Source: Zygnema cylindricum
Taxonomy: Eukaryota; Streptophyta; Zygnematophyceae; Zygnematales; Zygnemataceae
Direction of reading: 5' to 3'
Assembly (NCBI GenBank): GCA_037447655.1
Contig: JBBHKE010001377.1
Span: 436,241 to 500,240 of the forward strand
Length of the DNA stretch: 64,000 bases
The translations under genes were made by a program, and so were the position numbers. This document shows positions 54,034 to 64,000 of this stretch, in pieces. The notes below the pieces were generated by a model. That model searched no databases. It was not told the origin of the DNA and saw only the letters and a program-made list of their open reading frames with translations. How positions within the stretch are numbered: the first letter of the stretch is position 1; each line of letters opens with the position of its first letter.

Positions 54034-57000
54034 GGTTATGGCCCCACACTCTACGGTGCCCACCTTCAATGGATCTGGGTTCATCTATTGGGAAGCCATG
54101 ATGATGGGAGCTTTGAGCGAAAAACGATATTGGGGTATCGTTAGAGGACAAGTAAAACGTCCACCTTCAGGAACTCCACCAGGATTTGGAAGAGTAAGGT
54201 TTCCTGGAGCAACGGCTGCCTCAGCGGAGGAGGCAGATGATAGGGACAACAGTGTGTCCGAAAAGGGGAAAGGGAAGGAGACACCCCTCACTCCTATTGC
54301 CACAGTCCCAGAAGCGGCGACCGTGAAGACCTCGAAGAACGATACTAAAATGTGTGAGGATGTAAACATGGCTGCCAAAAACTTTATTCTGAGGCACCTC
54401 ACTCAAGCTTTGGCCACATCTCATATTCACATTTACAAGGCCGAGGAGTTGAGGGTGAGTTTGGTGGAGATTTATAGAGCTCGAACTATTTAGGAGCTCC
54501 AGTTGGCTGAGCAAAAGTTAGTGAGTTACACTTACAAAGGATAAAATGTTAGATTATTGTAATGATCTTTCTTGTTTGTATATGGATATGGAAAGTGCCG
54601 GGTGGACAGGTACAATGAAAATGAAAGTTAACACTTTTATCATGAAGTTACCAGATGAATTTGAGAACATAGTGTATCGAGTACAGGAAATGGCTGATAG
54701 TTCATGGAAATGGAACACAGTGGTCAGGATGATACTTGTGCAGGAAAACACAATGGAGATTAGGAGAGGAGGGAAGAGCATTCGAGCTCTAGCAGCAAGA
54801 GGGGACCGATGGGGGAAGGACCTGAAGAAACCTTACAAAAGGGGAAAGAGATCATTCTGGGGGGCCGAGGCCCCCAAAGGGTCTTTGTCATTTTTGCAAA
54901 AAGCCAAAACACTTCATCGCAGATTGTGTCAAGCTGTCGGAGCTGAGGCTCCAAGAGAACTGTGGAGGGGGTTTTTCCGGAGGAAAGAAAAAGGCACTTG
55001 TGGTTACAAAAGTGACAGGAGAAACCGAGGATGAGTCCTCTGAGGAGGATGGGGAGCTTCTTCTTGACGAGAGTCTGGAGGAGAAGGATATTCCTCGGAG
55101 GCAGAAGTGTGCCCTTGGAGCAATCCGGGAAGCTCCATAGGAAGGATGGATCATCGACTCAGGTGCATCCATGCATATGTGTCGTGATAAAGAACTCTTC
55201 ACTAAGCTAAGAAAAATCCCTACTGTAGAAATAGAGTATGGGGATGGGAGAGTGGTTACCACAGATCTAGTGGGATCAGTAGATCTGAAAGTCTTAGTGG
55301 AGGGTAAGACTTCTATACTTACATTTTCAGATGTACTCTACATTCCACGGCTGAGTAAAAATCTTGTCTCTACGTCTATGCTAGATGACAAGGAGTTTGA
55401 TACCTCCACTCGAAAGGGAGTCTTTACAGCTAAGTATGGGGATGAAGTGTACTTCACGGCAGATAAGGGTAGCCAAGGAATGTTTAGGCTTAACCTAAGT
55501 AATGAAAAAGAAGAATGCTTATTATGTTGGTGTTCCTAAGTTGAAGATTTGGCATAAGCGGTTGGGGCATGTGCATTTTGATAGATTAAGGGAAATGAAA
55601 AAGCTTGGGGTAGTAGAAGGCATTCAGTTTGGGGAATAATGAAATGATGGATGATTGTAGTGGTTGTGCTCAAGGTAAGGCTCACAGACTTCCCTTTCCC
55701 AAAGCCGCCACATATAGAGGTGAGAAAGTGTTAGATTTGGTCCACACAGATATTTGGGGACCCGCAAAAGTACCTTCGGTTGGAGGAAAAAGGTTTATGA
55801 TGACAATAAATGATGACTGGTCTAGATAATCTAGAGTCTACTTTCTGAAAACAAAGTCTGAAGAATCACCTTACTTCAAAGAATATAAAGCTTGGTATGA
55901 GAAGCTGCATGAAACCCCCATTTAGAGGATAAGGAGTGATAATGGGGGGGAATATACCTCTAACGAGTTTGAGGAATATCTGAGAGATGAGGGAGTGCAG
56001 CACCAAAAAACTATACCATATAACCCGGAACAAAATGGGGTAGCTGAGAGGTTGAATCGAACACTAGGAGATAGTGCATGCAGTATGTTGGCAGACAAGA
56101 AAATAGGAAAGAGATTTGGGGCACAAACAATTAATTTTGCTAACCACATTAAGAATAGAGTCCTTACCTCAGCTATAAAGGGAGTGACACCTTATGAGAG
56201 AGGGTTAGAAGGAAACCAAATATCTCACACCTTAAAGTACTTGGTAGCCAAGTTTAGAGTCTTGACACGGATAGGAAAAATCGGAAACTAGATACTAAGG
56301 GAAAACCTGGATACTTTGTGGGATATGATAAAGATGTTAAGGGATATAGAGTCTATGACTTAGAAAAGAAAGATAAAATTCTGGTCAAACACTTAGTCGT
56401 TATGGATGAAGGGAAGTCATTTGACCCTTTCAAATATACAAAGTAGATAAGAATCAGATTTGAGTCCGAAAGTGAGGAGAACTTGGTCGTTCCCGAAAGG
56501 CCCGAAAGGGACATGAGTGAATTCGTGATTGCAGATTCAGGGGAGATCCAAGATACAGGAGACTCACCGGAAACCTCATATACTCCTATGGACTTCAAGG
56601 AGATAGAAGAAGCGGGACAAGAACCAACTTCCATGGACAGGGGAGGCGATGAGACAGTGAGAAGAAATTTAAGACTTCCATCTATTCCAGCTTCAGAATT
56701 TTAGGGAGGAAGGAAGAGCAGCAAAAGGATACAGGAAAAACAAACGTCTCATATGGTAACTAAGCTATCTCACCCAGATGAGCCTTAGTCTTACTCAGAG
56801 GCAATGAATAGTCTAGAGAAAGAAAGATGGATTTTAGCCATAAATGATGAGATGGCTCCTATCATGGAAGCAAATACTTGTAAATTAGCGGATTGTCCCC
56901 CAGACAGAAAACTTATTGGGTATAAATAGGTATTTAAACTAAAACTGAACCCAAATAATACCATTGAGAGATATAAGGCTCGATTGGTAGTGAAGTGGTT

Positions 57001-58372
57001 CACTCAAAAGAAGGGGATTGACTATGAGGAGACCTTTGCTCCAGTTGTTTGGTTCCCCTCAGTAAGGATTCTCCTCAGTCTGGCAATAGCGGAAGATATG
57101 GAAATCCACCAGATGAATATTAAGACAACTTTTCTTAATAGTGAGTTAGAGGATGAAATTTTCATGAGGCAACGCAAGGGGTTCGTGGAAGAAAGAGAAG
57201 AGAGCAAAGTCTACATGCTCATAAAATCCTTATATGGACTGAAGCAGGCACCTCGACAGTGGAATAAAAAACCAGATGAGTTTCTCACCGATCAGGGATA
57301 TATCCGAATCAGCTCTGACCATTCTATCTATATGTTTGAAGATGAGAATGGTGTCATTTTTATTGCAATTTATGTGGATGATCTGCTTGTGTTGAGTAAG
57401 TCTTTGGAGAAGATCAATAGGCTGAAGAAAGATCTTAGGGGCAGATTTGATATGTAGGATTTAGGGGAGGAAAAATATATTTTGGGGATCCAAATGGAGA
57501 GAGATAGGGGGAAGAAGATTAGCACACTTACTCAGAAAGAAGCAATAGGTAATATGCTTGAGAAATTCCATATGGAAAATGCTAACAGTTGTACCACTCC
57601 CATGGACTTGAAAAAATTAAGTGATGGGAGTGTAGAAAGAGGAGTGATGATCTTAGACAATCAGATGAGTCTAAAAGGGAGAGAGTTTATGAAATCTATC
57701 CCTTATAGATAGTTCGTAGGAAGTTTGATCCACTTTATGAACTGTACCAGGCCGGACATAGCGGCGAAAGTTAAAGTACTCAGTAGGAGTCTTAATGATC
57801 CTAGGAAGAGAGATTGGGAGGCATCAAAGAGAGTTATGAGATATTTGGTGGGAACCAGAGAGTTATTGTTGCATTTGGGAGGGGAGCACACTGACATCAC
57901 TACTTGGAGTGATGCCAGTTATGGGGACGCACCTATGAGACGATGCACTTCTAGGTATGTGTTGTATGTTGGGGAAGGTGTTTGTTGTTGGAGCAGTAAG
58001 CAACAAAAGCTGGTTGCTCAGTCCACCATGGAGGCTGAGTACATGGCCTATTCTTCTGCTGTGAAAGAGTTGATGTGGGTCAAGTCCTTGCTGCAAGAAC
58101 TGGGGTATATGAAGGAGGGAGTGCATGAAGTATTTTGTGATAATCAAGCAGCCATAGCAATTGCAACCAATCTAAGACATCATTTTAAGGCTAAACATAT
58201 GGACATAAGATTAAGTTTTGTAAAAGAAAAAGTTGAGAATAAAATAGTGAATCTTGTATATAGATCTGATGAGGAAATGGTTGCTGAGATGATGACCAAA
58301 CTTGTGCCGTCTCCAAAGTTGAAATATTGCAGGGAAAAATATGGATTAAAAGAAAAGAAAAAATTTGAATAG
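54014..58372 (+). pseudogene. Copia gag-pol polyprotein of element G, many stops and frameshifts
   Basis: It starts M-E-D-T-E-L-Q-V-M inside the LTR. Pieces in order: gag 54014-54493 and 54546-55034, with the knuckle CHFCKKPKHFIADC frameshifted near 54890; protease SGASMHMC near 55160; linker 55171-55539; GAG-pre-integrase and integrase 55629-55829 (HTDIWGPAKV) and 55995-56291 (NGVAERLNRT); RT 56984-57457 (EETFAPVVWFPSV, YVDDLLVLSK) and 57482-57712; RNase H 57725-58372 (TTWSDASYGDA, CDNQAAIAIATN). At least ten disruptions are present. Despite similar LTRs, coding decay is strong, so either the LTRs have been homogenised or the copied parent was already defective. Confidence 0.94.
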
Positions 58373-58385
58373 AAAATAAAGGGAG

Positions 58386-59392
58386 TGTTGAAATAAGTAG
58401 TTTTTGTTGTATTTTCTAGGTCTAAAACTAATTAGCGGAAACATATAAAGCAAATGTAGGCAGCCTGCCTCCATCTCTTCTCTCTTGCCCCCATACTTGT
58501 TGTAGTCACTGAAAGAGAGAGAGAGGGATAGAGCCATGGCTACCTCAGCTCCATAGGAAGGACCAAAGAGTGACTTAATTCACTCTCAACAAAAGGTTGA
58601 GTCCGGCAGGACTCGAACCCCCGACCGGCAGAGCCTGGCGTAACCATTAGCTCTAACCAGTCTGTCGTAGAAGTCCGTTAGGAGATATAGGGTTTCATTA
58701 GTATTTAAACTGTTGTATAATACATAAACCATTTAACTGTAATATGGACGAACAAACATAGAACTTGTTAAGGTTTAGTGCGAATGTCATTTCGCACGAA
58801 ACAAATGAAACGGACATTTGTTTTAAACGGTCGACATTTAATGTCGGATTTAATTCGACGGCACACATCATCGCCGAGATCGCGAAATGGTCACTTTGGA
58901 TTTTATGGACGTGGTATGACATGGCACCGCGTGGAAGGATGACATTCGGTCACGAGAATTCCGGAGAATATACGAACGAGTGGAAAAGTGACACGCGTCC
59001 ACTCAGCAGCCTTGTCGTACACCAGCCGTACAGAAAGAACATCGGCCGTAGTACCTTTATGTACTTTACAGTAATATGATTGGTTCGTACTTCAATAGAT
59101 AGGGGTTGTGAGAGAGGTTTATGACTTAGGAAATTTCGGTAGATAATCACCTCTCTCTAAGAGAGCTTTGTATAAATTGGCATTTTTTGCCGGCTCATAA
59201 CTTATCGGCTGGTTGGCCGTTTTCAGTAATTTTTTTTGCTACGGACTCAAGGGAGTCCAAGCTGCATAACGATACAGTCAAACTGTCATTTTGCCTTCCA
59301 GGACAGCAGTGGTTGTGGCTTGAAGTGGGTTAGTTAAATACTATCTAGAGGCTTTCTGTATTCTGTGGTCCAATGGAGGACACAGAATTGCA
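58386..59392 (+). repeat. 3' LTR of element G
   Basis: Preceded by GAAAATAAAGGGAG (polypurine tract). It ends AGAATTGCA before the ATTCT duplication and retains the hairpin GGACTC-AAGG-GAGTCC near 59242. Confidence 0.95.
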
Positions 59393-59397
59393 ATTCT

Positions 59398-59600
59398 GGG
59401 TTCGTCAAACTGCTTTTGTGGTAAGTCTACCAAACCTATTCTCTGTCTCTTTAGAGAGCTTTGGCAACCATCACTCTATTTCCCTCTCTAACCTTCAGTG
59501 ACTACGACAAGTGTGGGGGCTAGGAGAAGGGAGTTAGAGACAGACTGCCTTTGCGTTTTTCAATCCCAATATAAACTTAAAAAATATAAAAATATCAACA
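59398..59600 (-). repeat. LTR M (solo copia LTR), right part
   Basis: It completes LTR M after element G. It contains the shared CAGTGACTACGACAAGTGTGG phrase (about 59490-59510) and ends ATATCAACA, followed by GTTAA. Confidence 0.8.
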
Positions 59601-60060
59601 GTTAATGTTGTAATTCAACGGGTGATCAGGCTGAAGACATGTTGGGACTTTATCAAAAGGCATAAGTGCGGTATAAATATCTGAAAAAAGGGGTATGACA
59701 AAAAAATTCCCTTCTCTAAAGCGACCAATATCAATCAAGTTGGTCCATTTAGATCGGACCCAATGGGCTAAGGACCCGTGACGAGTGGCATCAATGATAA
59801 GAGGAGGATCAATTAATACTTATTTCCGCTTGTAATCAGCTAACATTGCAGGTCGAGGATCGTTATAGGCTGCCACATTTTCCAAAATATATCCCAATGG
59901 TCAATCTAATGATTGCAGAAAAATGCATAATACGAAGTAATTCAAAATATAATTGAGTGCGAGGATCTGCTAAGTCGAGACCTTTGCCTGCTCGTGACAT
60001 TCCTTGACACTCCTAACTAGCAAAGAGAAGATTGATTGGTTTCACATCAAAAAGGTGTTG
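59601..60060 (-). pseudogene. C5-cytosine DNA methyltransferase domain, central part (element L)
   Basis: On the minus strand I read LPQDIRLIG, then ECQGMSRAGKGLDLADPRT and LYFELLRI (motif IV context; the usual PCQ reads ECQ, with a TAG at 60013-60015 just before it). After a one-base frameshift comes YILENVAAYNDPR (motif VI, ENV, at 59874-59882), and then IIDATRHGSLAH and WVRSKWTNL at 59772-59735 (motif VIII region; the usual R-x-R is changed). From about 59870 to the break at 59601 the frame is open except for one TAA, and it continues in phase at 51948. Motif I was not found upstream; sequence at 60500-60060 is too damaged. In this enzyme family the cysteine in motif IV attacks the base and it is present (TGT). 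The domain is non-functional here. Confidence 0.75.
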
Positions 60061-60069
60061 ATTACCTAT

Positions 60070-60600
60070 CAAACGAATATCTTGAGGTAAGGTTGTATGC
60101 ATGTGAGCAAAGGCGGATTTGGGAAAAAGATGTGAATATTGTCCGTGTAAAATATTACAGTGATGTGTCTGGGCTTTCCGAGCTAAGGGTCAGTGTGGAC
60201 TAAGTAGTAGTGCTTGATAAGTAATCCATTGCGAAGGCATGAGGGTAGATAGGTACCTATAAATTTGAATAGATAAAAAATGACCAGTCAATCTTGATTA
60301 GGGTTAAGCTGAATTCGTTTCCAATTAATGGGAAGAAAACCAGAAAGGATCTACTAAAATGAGAGGAGAGGGTGGAACTCGAGATAAATGAATTTGAATT
60401 GTGTTTTTGTAAATGTGATCAAACTTGCGAGAATCAATAATAAAACCTAGATTATCCAAAATTTTAGGCAAAGAAGGACTATCGGGCGAAATTTCCTCTG
60501 CGGATAGAGAATGGAAAATTTCAAATCCCACAGAATTTCTGTAATAAGAAAAGACAGGTTAGGCTCTGTGAGCAATAATGGGTATAGGTTGTCCTGCTGA
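60070..60600 (-). pseudogene. Linker and probable N-terminal methyltransferase region of element L, unresolved
   Basis: One open piece, 60531-60325 (FHSLSAEEISPDSPSLPKIL), and fragments such as MPSQWITYQALLLSP and PKSAFAHMHTTLPQDI near 60240-60080. The latter plausibly precede motif IV, but stops and frame changes prevent assignment. Element B has no counterpart of this segment. Confidence 0.45.
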
Positions 60601-61072
60601 AATTAGAGGAATGCATATTTTAGTTTTCCGGATAATTGGTAGGACGGTATGAAAATGTGTGATCGTACATGTGAATGCCGCCTCCTACTCTGAAAATCAC
60701 ATCTTGCCCCACTAAACATTCGTAATCACTACATTTGGTGACAAATGCGTGAGCACGGACTTTTGCATAATGAGATTTTGTACCACTTTGAAACCTAAAA
60801 CATAGTGGATCCTTTGTAATGCCCAGAACTGGTTCGGTTGTTCCCGTTGAGGTGAGTAAACGTGTGGCAGAAGGCTAAAGTTTATTTGGTGTCAGGCATA
60901 GTTTAAGTGCAAAAGATGACCCCAAAATAACTAGTTTTACACCACTCTCCATAAGTGGTAATGATTGGTTGACACCATTGCCTGAAAATGCACCCTTCCC
61001 ATTATCTACAAAAATTGATGTGTGTGTCAAGTGAACTACGCTCATCGGTAAAGATAGGCCTAAGAGTGTCAA
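60600..61072 (-). pseudogene. Retropepsin-like protease region of element L
   Basis: SLPLMESGVKLVILGSSFAL at 61000-60930 aligns with the protease start of element B. Here the catalytic Asp is Glu and the following Gly is kept, the reverse of the damage in B. Downstream, YECLVGQDVIF and HTFSYRPTN are shared with B. Stops at about 60872 and 60620 break the frame. Confidence 0.6.
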
Positions 61073-61199
61073 GATTACGGTTCATTTGTAAAGCCTGTAA
61101 TGCTGCAGATGGGATCGATGAGACATTAGTTTTAGGGTTGGGAGAATCGAAAATCATAGTAGATAAAATGCCCAATCTTTCCTTAACCCTATGACGATC

Positions 61200-61926
61200 C
61201 TAAATAAAGCGGTCAAGAATGGTGAGTGCTTTCGTCGTGATGGTGGAAGTTGTTTTGGGCAAATTAGTTAGGGACTCTTTCGAAAATGATAATGGAAGAC
61301 GCGTGCTAGACTGTTTACCCTCATGATTGTGATCAACTGTCCCCTTTTCAAACGTGGTTGCCCGCTTTTGGATGGTTGAATCTCGTAAGACTCGACCAGC
61401 TAGCGTGGGAAGGTGGACAACTGTACGGGCCATACAACTTAGGCGAGTTGGTGGTTCCATTTGAGCCATAAGGGCTATAAACTGGTCTTTGATCATGGCG
61501 ACCATTTGAGTTTGCATTTCCTCTCTCTCTTTTTCTCTCCGAGTCATTTTAGGTAGAGAATCTTTTTTTGGCTCTTTAACTGGTTGGACTAGTTAGGCGA
61601 ATCGGGCCAAAATTCTGCCATGTCGAATCTGATTTTGGTATGAAAATTCAGAGTTTTTTATATGGCAGCTACACACGAAATGGCCTGTCTCTTTGCAATG
61701 TGTACAGGTCGCAGATTTATCCGTACACATCCGAGCATCGTGCTCAATCTTACCACATCAGAAACAAATCCGATTGGATGGTTAGTTTGGTGGAGTTCCT
61801 ATAGATAGGACCCTTGGTGGCCGATTATTTGGCCCTAAGTTACCACGATTAGGTGGATTGAAAGGGTTTGGTTCCTTTTGAGGAGCTTTTGGTCGATCGT
61901 GAGCTTCCCACTAACAATTTGTCATC
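61200..61926 (-). pseudogene. Gag zinc-knuckle region of element L
   Basis: Two knuckles lie at about 61770-61660. The first, CF-stop-CGKIEHDARMC, has a TGA or TAG in place of its third residue. The second, CTHCKETGHFVCSC, is intact (CX2CX4HX4C). They are followed by the basic, Met/Gln-rich stretch MTRREKEREEMQTQMVAM and an open frame 61547-61200. Homologous to 8181-7240 in element B, including DARMC-D-KSATCT. Confidence 0.78.
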
Positions 61927-62962
61927 TCGTATTCTACGGCGTATTGAGCTGTCTGGTCAAAAGTAAATTTGAGACCGTATGTTTGGGTAAGATGTCTTTG
62001 AATAAATTTCTTCGACTAAAAAGGAAACTATTGTACAAACTTTAGAGCGGCTTGGGCTACTAAAATTAAATCCAGTAAAGCTTCTTGGAAAGTCTCCATG
62101 GGGCTTGTAAAGCGGGGGCAGTTTCGCTCGGTTTACGCTCAAAATATATTAATTATTTAACTTGGTCAAGATTTTGCATACGATACTCTTCGTGTAACAA
62201 ATTAAACATTATGGTGAGAGGGTCTCGTAACAAAATGGTCATCGCGGGTAGTGCTGAGACAGTGGCTCGTTGTGCAATGGCATATTGGTTGGGAACTTCC
62301 GCCACAGCCAGGTAAACAACATTGCTGTGTGCATCTAAGGCCTCATAAATAGCAATTTGATAAGGGATTTCTGCTTGACCTATAACCCCAGGCATCCCTG
62401 CAAACTGTGGGGAATATTGAGTCATCACAAGTATGGCATCATAGTTGCGAGAATATAAGGTAAGGGCGGAATTGCGAAGGTAACGCCGGAGAAGGGAAAA
62501 AATGACATGCATGTCGAATCTTTCATCATAACGAAAAGCTAGATCTCGCATTTCACTATCAAACAACATTCAAAAAAGGGATAAACTCATAGTATCCTTC
62601 ATTCCGAAAAACATAATTGAAGTTTACTGGAAGGGTTCTCTGATGTGGAGGCCATCAAAAGAGATAAGATAGTTGAATTCAAAACCTGAATCGGTACTAT
62701 GGAGACCAAAAAGAAAGAGAATCCCAATAGGATCCCCCTTCTTTATCAACCTCTTCCACAGATAGTGTGGATGAAATGGATGATAAAAATGACAAGGTGT
62801 TGTATTTGAGCGGGTAGACAACGTTGTAGATGCAATTGGAGGACTTGACGTCAAAGGAATCGAATTCAATAGATTTCGTCGATCAAAATTTGACGAACGG
62901 AAAGTTCCACCACTACGTGTAAATCCGGTTGAGTAGTCAAGATTATCCGAATCAATGGGCAT
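61927..62962 (-). pseudogene. Gag capsid region of element L, broken
   Basis: ATG at 62962. The open N-terminal piece to 62624 has low-complexity Ser/Thr-rich sequence (TSSPPIASTTLSTRSNT). The capsid piece 62569-62153 matches element B over SEMRDLAFRYDERFD, RRYLRNSALTLYSRNYD, VIGQAEIPYQ and EEYRMQNLDQVK. A further piece, 62142-61957, reaches AQYAVEYEM, where element B has a stop in place of Tyr. Frameshifts lie near 62600 and 62150. Confidence 0.75.
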
Positions 62963-64000
62963 AAAAGTGACCGAGATAGAAACTAATTTACTGACGGATA
63001 CGCCCTATACGAAATGCACCGAATGCCAATCTACGCCACACACGTAGGAAACAATCTCAAAAAGTCTTTAACAAGGCCACGATGGCCAAATCTAATCAAC
63101 AAGCCGCTTTTACCAAAACCTCTACCCTACAAACGAGTAGGCAACGCCAAAGGGCTAGATCTATAAAAGTCGAATATGGCTAAACAAGCACTCGGAGGTG
63201 CAGATCTAAAGCTCCATAGGCGAAAAATAGCTCTATTCAAGGCCACCAACGACCAGATCTAGCCAAAAAATTTCACGCCAAACATACAACAATAAAATTA
63301 CAAGGCCACTCACGGCCTGATGGCAAGCATGGAAAGCGTGGACAATGCAGATGCTCAATACAATTGGGTCCAATTGAACCCAATCCACTCACGTACCCTC
63401 TAAACAATTAATAAACTATCGTAACAAGCGCCTGCACCCTTAATGCATTGTAATATTTACAAACCACTCTTAGCAACCTGGTGATTGCCAAGGGTAAACT
63501 GAGGTTCTCGCCACTACCAGAGTTTTGCAGAGCTCCCAAACAGATTCGCTGCACCAACTCCACTTCTTAGTAAGGTATGTCAAAATGGGAAGAATCGATG
63601 CCTCCGATCAACAAAGAGAAAACAACAAAAAACAAAACACTAAATTAGTGTAGTATATTCTTGGCCGAAAACTGGCCAAGGAGATAATTCTGTCCATTAA
63701 CAAGTAAATAAAAATTAAAAAATACAAAGCTAGTAATAGATTTTGTTTTCTCTAGTTTTTTTTTTCAAACAAACTATTACAACTTAGCACAAAAATCCCA
63801 AAATGCAAGGATCTATTATCAAATCGCAGAAATAAAAAGAAATACTGTCAAATTTACATCGAAGAAAATAAAGAAAAACCGACAATTTTGAATTGCAGAA
63901 AAATAGGGAAAGAAGACAATTTGAAATTGCAAAAAACAGGAAAACCTGACAATTTTAGGTTGTGGAAAATTAAGAAAAAAAGAGACAATTTCAAGAGCAC
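62963..64000 (-). other. Leader of element L, continuing beyond the window
   Basis: Related to 9225-9850 of element B up to about 63550. AT-rich beyond that, with no coding frame. Confidence 0.6.

Larger units (their letters stand above)
53027..59392 (+). mobile_element. Element G: complete but decayed Ty1/copia, family II, TSD ATTCT
   Basis: The LTRs at 53027-54033 and 58386-59392 are both 1007 bp and nearly identical by eye. ATTCT occurs at 53022-53026 and 59393-59397. It is inserted in LTR M. Total length is 6366 bp. Confidence 0.96.
59601..64000 (-). mobile_element. Element L, main part: gag, protease and DNA methyltransferase; runs off the window
   Basis: Minus-strand order from the right edge: leader (64000-62963), gag (62962 on), two zinc knuckles, a damaged protease, an unassigned linker, then a C5-MTase domain cut by LTR M. 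Gag, knuckles, protease and leader are homologous to element B. No RT or integrase is seen between gag and the methyltransferase. LTRs are not in the window. Confidence 0.78.

Overview
This 64 kb window is transposable-element sequence almost end to end. I find no host protein gene, no canonical tRNA or rRNA gene and no CRISPR array. The host looks like a plant-lineage (streptophyte) nuclear genome. The evidence is plant-style Ty1/copia polyproteins, plant-type AAACCCTA telomere-like motifs at 10225-10345, and copia primer sites that match the anticodon arm of plant initiator tRNA-Met as I remember it. I cannot name the species.

Layout. Element A (1-4268, +) is a decayed copia. Element B (4463-12117, -) is a Ty3/gypsy-like element with gag, zinc knuckles and a degenerate protease but no polymerase; its long LTRs carry a 20-bp GC-rich minisatellite. 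Unidentified sequence (12118-13794 and 20230-21051) is interrupted by copia D (13795-20229, -, TSD GCATT). A three-level nest follows: copia J (21052-40213, -, TSD CTATA) contains copia H (22561-35364, -, TSD CCAAA), which contains copia C (25717-32170, +, TSD ATATC). After removal of nested DNA each copia is about 6.35-6.45 kb. Region 40214-45301 holds a pair of 260-bp direct repeats and a 5'-truncated Ty3/gypsy pol (K, -). Copia E (45302-49082, +) is cut by copia F (49083-51631, +). The right end is a second member of the B family, element L (-), split by an LTR (M) that is itself split by copia G (53027-59392, +, TSD ATTCT).

Four observations stand out. (1) Element L encodes, after gag and protease, a broken but recognisable C5-cytosine DNA methyltransferase domain (60060-59601 continuing at 51948-51707). 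LTR M is inserted in the middle of it with a GTTAA duplication. (2) The integrase of element K ends in a PHD-finger-like zinc module that keeps seven of eight zinc ligands. (3) The copia families use a half-tRNA primer site of up to 15 nt that lies inside the gag reading frame, and gag starts within the LTR. (4) The LTRs of several copia families share a module set: an antisense tRNA-like segment, a GTAC-rich U3, a short GACTC/GAGTC hairpin and an AGCCATGGCT palindrome.

Relative decay agrees with the nesting order: J is the most damaged, H carries a few frameshifts, and C has one long frame broken by only two TAG codons. Most nonsense codons that can be checked against a sister copy are C-to-T or G-to-A changes, as expected from deamination of methylated DNA.
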